From the NCBI GenBank assembly GCA_037445895.1, contig JBBIJO010000001.1:186001-250000 (forward strand): 64,000 bases of DNA, read 5' to 3'. Positions 18,842 through 27,039 of the stretch are shown in pieces. How positions within the stretch are numbered: position 1 is the stretch's first letter; each line of letters opens with the position of its first letter. The position numbers and the translations under genes are program-made. Source of the stretch: JBBIJO01 sp037445895 (lineage in GTDB: Bacteria > Bacteroidota > Ignavibacteria > Kapaibacteriales > UBA2268). The notes under the pieces were generated by a model. It searched no databases. It had not been told where the DNA came from and saw nothing but the letters and a program-made list of their open reading frames with translations.

Positions 18842-19551
18842 ACGTTACCTCCTACCAAACCCAACAAAATTGAAATTGGAATCGAAACTAAACACAGAAC
18901 AATAATAATCGCAAAGATTGTGCTACATTTTTGGATTGATGGAAAATAATGTTTTTCGTTGTATCCCAAAGTTTGAAACATACTTTGCACAGCATGCTCG
19001 AGATGAAATCCAACCGCTACTACTCCCAAAATATACACAAAAGAAATAATTGGATTCTTGAAACCCAAAACTACCATCTTAAAAACATCAAGCCGTTCCA
19101 AAACTATTGCCGATACGGCATTATGTGGTTGATAAAAATCCGGATAAATGTGCTCAGGATTTGTTACTCGAAAAGTCAAATGCAAAATATGATAAACGAC
19201 GAAAGCAAATACCATCAAGCCAGTCCAAATCATAGTTCGCGAAGTAAATTTTGCCTTTAAGTAATTAGTTACTGCATAGCGGGTTGGTTTGGCATTCAAA
19301 TTCTCGAATTTAAGCTTAATTGAAGTAACGATATGCAGAATTGCAGCAATTATTAAAATAATCCGAATAAGCCAAAGAATAGGGCCTAGGCTATGCAAAA
19401 ATTCAGAATACGAATTAATTGCATCTTTACCAAAATAAATAAGTAAATTACCCGCAGTATGAACAATTACGTAAAGGACAAGGATTGCTCCTGTAACTGC
19501 CATTACTACTTTACTTAAAATAGTAGAACGTAAATAATCGAAAAAAAGCAT
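18838..19551 (-). CDS. sdhC: succinate dehydrogenase cytochrome b subunit (type B)
   Basis: Membrane anchor of complex II (237 residues, about five transmembrane helices) that binds two haems b and quinone in type B enzymes. The N-terminus LSKVVMAVTGAILVLYVIVH and later histidines in AAILHIVTS, FVVYHILHLTF and GFHLEHAVQSMFQTLG fit the SdhC family of Bacteroidota. Its single large anchor, with no sdhD, defines the type B arrangement. It is the first gene of the operon; upstream lies the 3' end of the membrane ATPase gene, 134 bases away. Confidence 0.93.
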   Translation of the reverse strand: MLFFDYLRSTILSKVVMAVTGAILVLYVIVHTAGNLLIYFGKDAINSYSEFLHSLGPILWLIRIILIIAAILHIVTSIKLKFENLNAKPTRYAVTNYLKAKFTSRTMIWTGLMVFAFVVYHILHLTFRVTNPEHIYPDFYQPHNAVSAIVLERLDVFKMVVLGFKNPIISFVYILGVVAVGFHLEHAVQSMFQTLGYNEKHYFPSIQKCSTIFAIIIVLCLVSIPISILLGLVGGNV

Positions 19552-19685
19552 ACTAACCTGTCATTTGTTATGAAACAACCGTATTTGCTGTTTAATCCTA
19601 CTTCTAAAAAACTAAATTAAAGAAAATTAATAAAATAATAGCATAGTTCGAACCACTATACAAAAGAATAAAAATGGATTTTGTA

Positions 19686-21842
19686 TTATTTTGTTGCTTC
19701 GGAATAACGAACACCAAGATTCTTCTCGAGTTTTTCCAATTTGTTCTGATAATCGTGTTGCCTACTACTAAGCCCACTTTGCCTCTCTTTCAAACTCTTA
19801 ATTTCCAAACCAATTTGGGTCATCTGCAATTGAAGTTGGTATTTTCTTTCTTCGCCTTCTTTAATCGATTGTGAAATTATTTTAAATCTTTGTTTCCTTT
19901 CTTTCGAACCAAAAGCATCGATAAGAAGATAAAAGAAAAGCCCCATTAAAATAACAGCAAAAACTTTGAAAGCAATAGCAAAACCCTGAATGGAACTTCC
20001 TCCTACTGTCTCATCAAAAATATTATAGATATTGTTTCCAAGCAAAAAGAAAAATACGGCAGAAATGACCAGTGCTATAAAAGGCTTCCAAGTATATTTT
20101 CGACCTAATTCGAGATGTTTACTTCGCGATTCAATTAAATCGTTTTCCGCAGCTATCAATTGCTGTTGAACATTCTTCATTTGCGAAGTCTTATCCCCTA
20201 TCTCGGTTTCTAACGAAAGAATTTCTTGCGATAAATCATCCAATTCTCTTCGGATTATTTCTATCTCGGACAACCATTTTTGCCTATGTTCATCAATAAT
20301 ATTGTTTAAAAATTCTTTTTTCAATTTATAACGTTCATTATCAACAAGTTGATTCAGCTCATCAAGTTTGTGACGCAACGGTTCTTTCAGAGAAAACAAC
20401 TCTCCTTTGCGTTCGAAAATAGCTTGATGTTCAAGGACAAATTGCCGAACTTTGGGTAAATCATCGGCGAAAGATTTCTGAAGAATTGCCCCAAAATCAA
20501 ACTCATTAAAATAAGCCAAATTCCGCAAAATCTTTCTTTCGACTGTATTGAATTCGTATAACTCTGGATAAATCAAAGAGTATTTTCTTGCAATCATATT
20601 GTAATTTTCGAAACTATGATTGTCGGTCGAACTCAAAAACCTATGAATAAAATATTGATAATGGGGTCGAACTTTATATAGCTCATTCGAGTTGGGAACC
20701 TGCTCGCAAACCTCATTTTCTGCAGCTAAGTATTTAAAGATTTTTTGGTAATTGGGCAAATTTTCGGGCAAACAACGAATCGCATCTTCCCCAAAACTTT
20801 CGAAAAAACTTAAAAACACAAAGGTTCGGGAAATGGTTTTAGGATACCTTTCGACTATTTTATTGTAAACTTTTGCAAAATAATTTCTCCCATCAATTCC
20901 ATCAATCTTACATTGTAATTCATTAACAAATAAATTCAAATTAAACGGAATTCCGCAGGTTTGTTCAAAAAGATAATTTGAATTAAATTGTTCATTCTCG
21001 GGCTTATAGAAGCTTTCGATTTCCGAAATATCAAGAGGTTGAATATTGAAAACTTTCAATTTTTCTTTCGGTTCAATATTTTGGAAACGTTTGACTATAA
21101 ATTGCAAGCGAGTAGCCACTACAATTTTGAAATCGAACAACTTTGCCAACGATGCATTTCCAAATGGCAATTCAATCCTATATGAAATAAAATCATAAAG
21201 CGTCTTATATTGAAGATAATTAAACCAATACTTAATAATCCACTCATCTACTGTATATGCATAGTTTTCGAAGTCATCGAAAATGAGGTATAAACGCAAT
21301 TTGGAATCACTACGAATTAATTCTTTCGATGCTTCCACTACTGCTGCAATAATGGACTCGACAATAATATTCTGCAATTGGAGTAGGATTCTTTTATCGG
21401 TATTTTTCTCGAATAGTTCATCAATTTTTTCTTTGTTTTTATTCAGCTCATATAGTTTTGAATAACCAAGAAATTCGCCTTCGAAATAGCTCCAAAGGGA
21501 ATATGCTTCTTCGAAAACAGACGCTAAATCTTCGGACTTTTTTGTTAGTTCAATTAACAGTTCCGAATACCGATTCAAAAAATAATTTAAATCATCAAAT
21601 TTAATAGTTAAATTAAATTTAGGATTCGAGAACACTTTCATTATTTGAGGGAAATCGGTTAAATGCTTTGCTCCCACTGGATTAAAATAGAAAATGAAGG
21701 AAGGCTCGTTGGAACTTAGTATCTTCTCGATTGATTGGTGAATTAAGAATGTTTTTCCTACCCCATAAGTCCCGTTGATGACTACGAACGGAACCGAAAA
21801 ATCATTCGCAATGTGATCTACAAAGGAAGAATAATCTCGCAC
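19686..21842 (-). CDS. membrane-anchored P-loop ATPase with C-terminal coiled coils
   Basis: 718 residues. A P-loop NTPase domain has Walker A GTYGVGKT at 24-31 and Walker B LYLIFDD at 184-190, like STAND/KAP-type ATPases. A helical middle region follows. The C-terminal part is a long coiled coil (about 500-570), two transmembrane helices (about 580-640) and a second coiled coil to the end. The ATPase head is thus cytosolic and tethered through a membrane hairpin. The start is a GTG at 21842; I see no in-frame ATG. It follows the RsbW-like gene by 14 bases and closes a six-gene operon. No family name or function is recognised; a scaffold or defence-like sensor are both possible. Confidence 0.7.
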   Translation of the reverse strand: MRDYSSFVDHIANDFSVPFVVINGTYGVGKTFLIHQSIEKILSSNEPSFIFYFNPVGAKHLTDFPQIMKVFSNPKFNLTIKFDDLNYFLNRYSELLIELTKKSEDLASVFEEAYSLWSYFEGEFLGYSKLYELNKNKEKIDELFEKNTDKRILLQLQNIIVESIIAAVVEASKELIRSDSKLRLYLIFDDFENYAYTVDEWIIKYWFNYLQYKTLYDFISYRIELPFGNASLAKLFDFKIVVATRLQFIVKRFQNIEPKEKLKVFNIQPLDISEIESFYKPENEQFNSNYLFEQTCGIPFNLNLFVNELQCKIDGIDGRNYFAKVYNKIVERYPKTISRTFVFLSFFESFGEDAIRCLPENLPNYQKIFKYLAAENEVCEQVPNSNELYKVRPHYQYFIHRFLSSTDNHSFENYNMIARKYSLIYPELYEFNTVERKILRNLAYFNEFDFGAILQKSFADDLPKVRQFVLEHQAIFERKGELFSLKEPLRHKLDELNQLVDNERYKLKKEFLNNIIDEHRQKWLSEIEIIRRELDDLSQEILSLETEIGDKTSQMKNVQQQLIAAENDLIESRSKHLELGRKYTWKPFIALVISAVFFFLLGNNIYNIFDETVGGSSIQGFAIAFKVFAVILMGLFFYLLIDAFGSKERKQRFKIISQSIKEGEERKYQLQLQMTQIGLEIKSLKERQSGLSSRQHDYQNKLEKLEKNLGVRYSEATK

Positions 21843-21856
21843 AATATTATCATAAA

Positions 21857-22273
21857 TTAAATGTAAAATATCATTTCCAAAATGGTTCCATTACCTCCGG
21901 AGTTTATCGACACAGAATCGGAAAGTTGGCGAATAATAAAAATACCACGTCCTCTTTCTTTTAACAAATTTTCGGGGGTTCGAGGGTCTTCGAGGTTCGA
22001 GGGATCAAAACCAGCGCCTTCGTCTTGGACAACAACAATAATTTTTTTGTCGAAAGCTTCCACCGAAAGGAACACCTTTTTATTCAAATCATTTTTATTG
22101 CCGTGTTGAATTGCATTAATAACAGCTTCGGTTGTGGCAACAAGAATATTATGAAATTTCTCCTGATTAAATGGGAACAAATCTTGAATTCTAAGGAATA
22201 TACCTTCCAAATCGGAAAGGATTTTTCTATCGGAATTGAACTCCCTTTTTACAACAATTCTGTGTTCTTCCAT
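21857..22273 (-). CDS. RsbW/SpoIIAB-like ATP-binding protein
   Basis: About 138 residues forming a GHKL ATPase of the anti-sigma-factor kinase type. Signatures are ATTEAVINAIQHGNK (N box), VVQDEGAGFDP (G1) and RGRGIFIIRQLSD (G2). Family members phosphorylate a STAS-domain antagonist and sequester a sigma factor or another partner. The partner is not adjacent here; the only STAS protein in the window is encoded at 34612-34986 beside its own RsbW-like gene. ATG 22273 and GTG 22279 are both possible starts, and either overlaps the stop of the outer-membrane gene upstream. Confidence 0.88.
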   Translation of the reverse strand: MEEHRIVVKREFNSDRKILSDLEGIFLRIQDLFPFNQEKFHNILVATTEAVINAIQHGNKNDLNKKVFLSVEAFDKKIIVVVQDEGAGFDPSNLEDPRTPENLLKERGRGIFIIRQLSDSVSINSGGNGTILEMIFYI

Positions 22274-22275
22274 TC

Positions 22276-24171
22276 TCACAATGAATAATTTATTATCAAC
22301 GTAATATTCGAAATTTTACTTTGTATTCTATAATTCCAAAATTTTAACTCATACCAACCTTGCAAAATTATTGTTTTATCCTTACCCAAAAAAATCCTAA
22401 TTTCGCTTTCGGGCGATAAAGAATAGAAATTATATCCTGAGCTTGTGCTTACACGCCCCACAGAGTTCTGCAATATATTATAAATTCTGGCGCCTAGTCC
22501 AATTTCGACGCTATTATTCACTTTCGAAAAAAATAATCCTTTCGCAAAAACTTCATTGATAGATGTTTCTTTTGACATCGAAAATTCCTTCCAATAAAGA
22601 GTGCCGCGCTCCATCAATTTGTAGATAATATTTGCAAAAAAATAAAAATTCCTATGGAAACGAAGGAAAATACTATCGCGATAGGCAAATTGACGAAAAA
22701 TGTAGCTTTGAACACCAATGTTATTACTTTCGAAGTCATAAACCGTGTAATTAGCTAAAACTTCGAAATTTGGATTCATTTGAATAACTTCGTTTCTATA
22801 TGTTGGGTTGAGACTTAAACGAAGGACTCGATTCCAATTATTCAAGTTGCTGCGAGAAGCTTTGAGAAATACAAGATGACTCAACAACAAATCCAAGTTA
22901 ACCTTTATATTCAAGAATTTGCTAAAAGAATGTGAAAAGCTAAGTTTAGTTATCGAAGTTAACTCGTCGCGGTCGTCGTCGTTCATTGCCGAAGGAGTAT
23001 CATATCGAAAAATATTTAGGCTTGTTGCTAAAGAAATTGTATCTTTTTTAGAAAACTTATATTTTAAACTTCCGAAAAGGGCTAAACGGCTTTGATAATT
23101 GTTCTTTTGAGCCTCTAATTGCGCCATTTGAGCAAAAACAGATTCGGGTAGCCGAAAAACCAAATCCAGCGAATTTTCTTCGTTCCGAGAATAATAACTA
23201 AAACCCAATACTGGTTCAAACAATGCACCTACATAGTTCAACTCGGAATTAATCGCCAAAGTTTGTTCAGTTAGGTTCCTACGAACCGCCGAATATTGAT
23301 TTGTTGCATCGTATTTATTTTGATAGCGTTGCACAACATAGGAAGTTAAATCGGTCGAAAAACGAATGAATAAATTATCGAAAATATAATAAAACAAACT
23401 AAGCGATGGAAAAAATTTGCCCTCCCACCGAGTTTCGAAGAAACCTGCTTCGAACAAAGGGAAAACAAAAAAATCTCTCCGCATAGACTTATAATTTACC
23501 GATAGCTGGAAATTGTTCTTTTCAGGAAAAATGCCAAGCAAATTGCTTGAAAAATACACATCCGAATTTTTTCGCCCATCGGTAAGCTTCAAATGCTCTA
23601 AATACGCACTATTTTGCAGGTTAAATTCGCTAAAGTTAATTTTGTCGAGCTTCCAAGTTCCGCGATATCTCATTCCATTTGAATTCAATTGAACCTGAGA
23701 ATTTCTTTCGTATCCGAACGAACCTGTCACATTTCCAACGATTGGCAATGTAACATCCAGCCCGATATTCCCATTTAGTCTTTGAACTTTGTTTATTCCA
23801 AGCGCTCTCGAGTCGGAATTTAAAATATAGTTTCCTTCGAAAAATATACCAGAAAATCTGCTGAAATTTAAACTATAAATAAATTTTAAATTTTCGTCGT
23901 CCCGCCCAGTTTTTTCTTCAACACCTTCAATCAAGTTTCCAAAGTACTGGTGCGAAATCAAAAAATCGCCAACATCGGTAACAGCATGGTAATCAACAGA
24001 ATGTTCCAACCGATGTATATTATATTGTTTCTCGAAAAATGTTTTGTAGAAGTTTGCAGGCAACAAAGTTGTATCTGTAAGAAACAAACTTTGGAGTTGT
24101 GGAAAAATAGGTTGGAAAGCCAAAAGAAAGAAACAAACGAATAAGCTAAGCTTGTTTGCCAGAGGTTTCAA
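22276..24171 (-). CDS. predicted outer-membrane beta-barrel protein
   Basis: 631 residues, with a signal peptide (MKPLANKLSLFVCFFLLAF to about residue 26). The rest has alternating aromatic and polar residues typical of transmembrane beta-strands, with many Tyr, Phe and Asn, and it ends in an aromatic/aliphatic strand (ISNITLIINYSL). No enzyme motif is visible and I do not recognise a named family. The start lies inside the end of the FlbD-like gene (26-base overlap), and the end overlaps the RsbW-like gene, so expression is tightly coupled to regulatory genes. Barrel assignment is from composition only. Confidence 0.65.
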   Translation of the reverse strand: MKPLANKLSLFVCFFLLAFQPIFPQLQSLFLTDTTLLPANFYKTFFEKQYNIHRLEHSVDYHAVTDVGDFLISHQYFGNLIEGVEEKTGRDDENLKFIYSLNFSRFSGIFFEGNYILNSDSRALGINKVQRLNGNIGLDVTLPIVGNVTGSFGYERNSQVQLNSNGMRYRGTWKLDKINFSEFNLQNSAYLEHLKLTDGRKNSDVYFSSNLLGIFPEKNNFQLSVNYKSMRRDFFVFPLFEAGFFETRWEGKFFPSLSLFYYIFDNLFIRFSTDLTSYVVQRYQNKYDATNQYSAVRRNLTEQTLAINSELNYVGALFEPVLGFSYYSRNEENSLDLVFRLPESVFAQMAQLEAQKNNYQSRLALFGSLKYKFSKKDTISLATSLNIFRYDTPSAMNDDDRDELTSITKLSFSHSFSKFLNIKVNLDLLLSHLVFLKASRSNLNNWNRVLRLSLNPTYRNEVIQMNPNFEVLANYTVYDFESNNIGVQSYIFRQFAYRDSIFLRFHRNFYFFANIIYKLMERGTLYWKEFSMSKETSINEVFAKGLFFSKVNNSVEIGLGARIYNILQNSVGRVSTSSGYNFYSLSPESEIRIFLGKDKTIILQGWYELKFWNYRIQSKISNITLIINYSL

Positions 24172-24367
24172 CGCTATCCAATTTTAATTGACACTTTTTT
24201 TTAAAATCAATCACAAGTTGAGTAATTACTTCGTATGATTCTCGAACAATATATTTTCGACCGCTACGTAGCGAAACAACAGAGTTATGCCCAATTTCAA
24301 CAGTCTCGATTTCGTCGGCATTTATAACGATTTTCTCACCATCAATTTTTGTTAACAAAATCATCAA
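24146..24367 (-). CDS. FlbD-family small protein
   Basis: 73 residues. The pattern MILLTKIDGEKIVINADEIE followed by a VVSLRSGRKYIVRES segment and a hydrophobic-charged helix matches the flagellar FlbD family (small proteins of flagellar operons with a poorly defined role). No flagellar gene is in the window. It overlaps the receiver/HD-GYP gene upstream by four bases (ATGA) and the outer-membrane gene downstream by 26 bases. The family match is good by eye for such a short protein; a function outside flagella is inferred only from context. Confidence 0.7.
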   Translation of the reverse strand: MMILLTKIDGEKIVINADEIETVEIGHNSVVSLRSGRKYIVRESYEVITQLVIDFKKKCQLKLDSVETSGKQA

Positions 24368-25572
24368 ATTCTAATATATATTTTCCCTAAAATTGGATCC
24401 GTTTTTGCAATGGTTTGGATTTTTTCTACGGCCTCGGAATTAAGCAAGGTTCCAGCTACGGCAATTTTCATTCCCGATTCAGTAATAATACTTCGTGCAA
24501 GAGTTATTCCGTTGCCCAACTCTTCGAGTTCAATAGGTCGCTCAGTTGGAACTTTCAGCATAGAAGCTTTATAGGCTAAATACTGGTCAAGAAAAACCAC
24601 AACACGAAAGTCGTAAATTCTTCGCACTTCTTGCTCGAGCATTTGAAAAATTTTGTTTGTTTCGAATTTTTTTTGATTAAACCAATCATCAAAATCAACA
24701 GCCACCCGCAAAATCCTTGACGCAAGCGGTATGTTCCCTTTTTCCAATTTATCGGGTAAACCGCTTCCATCGTAATTTTCATAAATATGTATCACCACAT
24801 CGGCAACATCTTCGAAACCCCGAAAGAATGAAAAAATTTCTTTGGTAAAAACCGGAATTTTTTCCATCCTCTCATTCTTAAGATAACCATTTTGAGTAGG
24901 AATCTCGGTAATGCTTCTTTCGGGTAATATCAAACGCCCAATAAGGCATAATTTTGAAGCATCGGATATTGTATTATGCAACTTTGTGTCCTCAGCTGCA
25001 TATTCCTTCGCTATCCACAGAGCAATTTCGCCAATTCTACTTATTCGCTCCGCACCATCTGGGATCTTAAGACATTCCAAGAAATACATCAAGTCGCGCA
25101 TACGAAAAGTATCCTGCCGAAGTTCCTCCTTTAGTCCCTTAATAGTTTCGTCTCGAAATTGAATAGTTTTATAAAGATGCATTGTTCTATATGCATTTTG
25201 AAATTTGGCAACAACTTCGTCAATCAGGAAAGGTTTGTTGATAAAATCGTCGGCACCCGATTGTAGAGCTTTGAAATTAAGTTCGGCGTTTGAATTCGCT
25301 GTAATAAAAATCACAAAAATATTTTGAATTTTCGGATCATTGGAGCTTCGGATATTTTTGACAAGAAGTTCCGTTTGAACCTGTTCTTCCCAGAAATCGG
25401 CAACAACCACCATTAGGTCCCCAAACTTTTGAATCAAATCCCAGCATTCAGTTCCATCATCCACAGTAAAAATTGGAGATTTTTTAAAAACCCTTTCTAT
25501 AACTTTTTTCAATGAATTTCGGGTGGATTCGCTTTTTTCGACTATGCAAAAAGGGATAAATAATTCTTCCAT
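24364..25572 (-). CDS. response regulator with degenerate HD-GYP domain
   Basis: 402 residues. The receiver (1-125) has Asp59 at the phosphorylation position (VVVADFW) and Lys in INKPF, but its acidic pair is weak (Glu12-Lys13). A helical linker leads to an HD-GYP-like domain (about 160-330): the metal-binding HD is replaced by LCL at 208-210, while HIYENYDGSGLP at 262-273 is a decayed form of the HHE...DGSGYP motif. HD-GYP enzymes hydrolyse cyclic di-GMP; with the HD pair lost, this one is probably catalytically dead and may act as a binding or scaffold domain. It starts 11 bases after the ClpB-like gene. Confidence 0.78.
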   Translation of the reverse strand: MEELFIPFCIVEKSESTRNSLKKVIERVFKKSPIFTVDDGTECWDLIQKFGDLMVVVADFWEEQVQTELLVKNIRSSNDPKIQNIFVIFITANSNAELNFKALQSGADDFINKPFLIDEVVAKFQNAYRTMHLYKTIQFRDETIKGLKEELRQDTFRMRDLMYFLECLKIPDGAERISRIGEIALWIAKEYAAEDTKLHNTISDASKLCLIGRLILPERSITEIPTQNGYLKNERMEKIPVFTKEIFSFFRGFEDVADVVIHIYENYDGSGLPDKLEKGNIPLASRILRVAVDFDDWFNQKKFETNKIFQMLEQEVRRIYDFRVVVFLDQYLAYKASMLKVPTERPIELEELGNGITLARSIITESGMKIAVAGTLLNSEAVEKIQTIAKTDPILGKIYIRI

Positions 25573-25583
25573 CTATTTAAAAC

Positions 25584-26903
25584 TTATTTTATAATTCCTT
25601 TACTTTTTAGTTCAACAAGAAGAGCTTCTCGTTCGATTTCGAGTTGGCGAATTTTTCGTTCAACCGAATCTAATTCTTCGGGCATAGATTCAATTTCCAA
25701 CTTTATTTTGCTCCCCGCTTCGTCGATTAAGTCAATAGCTTTGTCGGGAAGGAACCTATCGGTTATATACCTACTGGAAAGCTCCGCAGCCGCTACGATT
25801 GCCGAGTCGGAAATCTTCACTCCGTGGTGAACTTCGTATCGTTCTTTCAATCCACGAAGTATCGAGATAGTTTCTTCGACCGTTGGTTCATCAACAAATA
25901 CCTTTTGGAAACGACGTTCGAGAGCAGGGTCTTTTTCGATATATTTTTGGTATTCATCGAGAGTGGTTGCACCAATACAACGTAATTCACCACGCGCAAG
26001 AGCCGGTTTCAATATGTTTGCAGCATCCATACTTCCTTGGGCAGCACCAGCACCGATAAGTGTATGTATCTCATCTATGAAAAGAATAATTCGTCCATCG
26101 GAGTCAACAACTTCTTTAATTACAGCTTTCAATCTTTCCTCGAATTGCCCACGATAGCTTGTCCCAGCAACTAATGCTCCCATATCGAGCATAACAACAA
26201 TCTTATTTTTCAAATTATCGGGGACATCAGAGGAAACAATCATTTGTGCTATCCCTTCAACAATTGCAGTTTTCCCTACCCCGGGTTCCCCTATCAAGAC
26301 AGGGTTATTCTTCGTCCGTCTCGAAAGAACTTGGAGCACTCGGCGTATTTCCTCTTCACGACCAATAACTGGGTCAAGTTTGCCTTCTCGAACTTCATCG
26401 TTTAAAACACGCCCGTATTTTCTCAGAGCTTGGTATTTTTCTTCTGGACTTTGGTCGGAAACTTTTTGCTCACCGCGTATGTCTTTAAGTATTTTCAATA
26501 CATCTTCGCGATTTACCTTATACGCTTTCATCAAATCCGCAACATTGGAATTAACAGAAATAAGCGCAAGAAACAAATGCTCAACACTCACGTATTCATC
26601 GTGCATTGTTTTAGCTTCTCGGAAAGCTGAATCGAATACTTCATTCAAGGTCGAACTCAAATGATAATCGGCATAGCCGCTAACTTTTGGTAAAGATTCT
26701 AAAAGTCCAAAAATTTGAATTTTTAATTTTTTCAGATTGACTTCAAGTTTCCTTAAAATTTCGGCAACTAACCCATCTTCGTCTTGAACCAACGCGGCAA
26801 AAAGATGAATAGGCTCGAGTGTTTGATTGGAATAATTGCCGGCTATCTCCTGTGCATTTTGTATTGCTTCTTGGGATTTAAAAGTAAACTTTTGAAAATT
26901 CAT
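25584..26903 (-). CDS. ClpB-like half protein: N-domain plus first AAA+ module only
   Basis: 439 residues, about half the length of ClpB (about 860). It has a double Clp-N repeat (1-145), then the D1 AAA+ domain with Walker A GEPGVGKT at 205-212, Walker B ILFIDEIH at 273-280 and arginine-finger region ALERRFQ. It stops at the beginning of the middle domain (IRQLEIEREALL). The sequence follows ClpB closely (VHHGVKISDSAIVAAAELSS). There is no D2 ring and no ClpP-binding loop. The gene ends in a clean TAA only 11 bases before the next gene, so no second-half remnant exists here. It could be a dedicated regulator, a chaperone with an unusual single ring, or an ancient truncation. Confidence 0.85.
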   Translation of the reverse strand: MNFQKFTFKSQEAIQNAQEIAGNYSNQTLEPIHLFAALVQDEDGLVAEILRKLEVNLKKLKIQIFGLLESLPKVSGYADYHLSSTLNEVFDSAFREAKTMHDEYVSVEHLFLALISVNSNVADLMKAYKVNREDVLKILKDIRGEQKVSDQSPEEKYQALRKYGRVLNDEVREGKLDPVIGREEEIRRVLQVLSRRTKNNPVLIGEPGVGKTAIVEGIAQMIVSSDVPDNLKNKIVVMLDMGALVAGTSYRGQFEERLKAVIKEVVDSDGRIILFIDEIHTLIGAGAAQGSMDAANILKPALARGELRCIGATTLDEYQKYIEKDPALERRFQKVFVDEPTVEETISILRGLKERYEVHHGVKISDSAIVAAAELSSRYITDRFLPDKAIDLIDEAGSKIKLEIESMPEELDSVERKIRQLEIEREALLVELKSKGIIK

Positions 26904-27039
26904 TTTACATCAAAAAATAATTTCAATATTTCTTTATAATAGTTTTAACAATAATTTCTAATTCAAATATTCTAATATAACAATAAATCGATAGTTTTAA
27001 AAGTTCGTTCACTTTTTTGCTAAAAATAAAGAGGGAATA

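Noticed and set aside
25573..25583. Frameshift as the cause of the short ClpB-like protein
   Set aside because: Only 11 bases separate its stop from the next gene, so there is no leftover D2 sequence in any frame; the protein is genuinely short at this locus.
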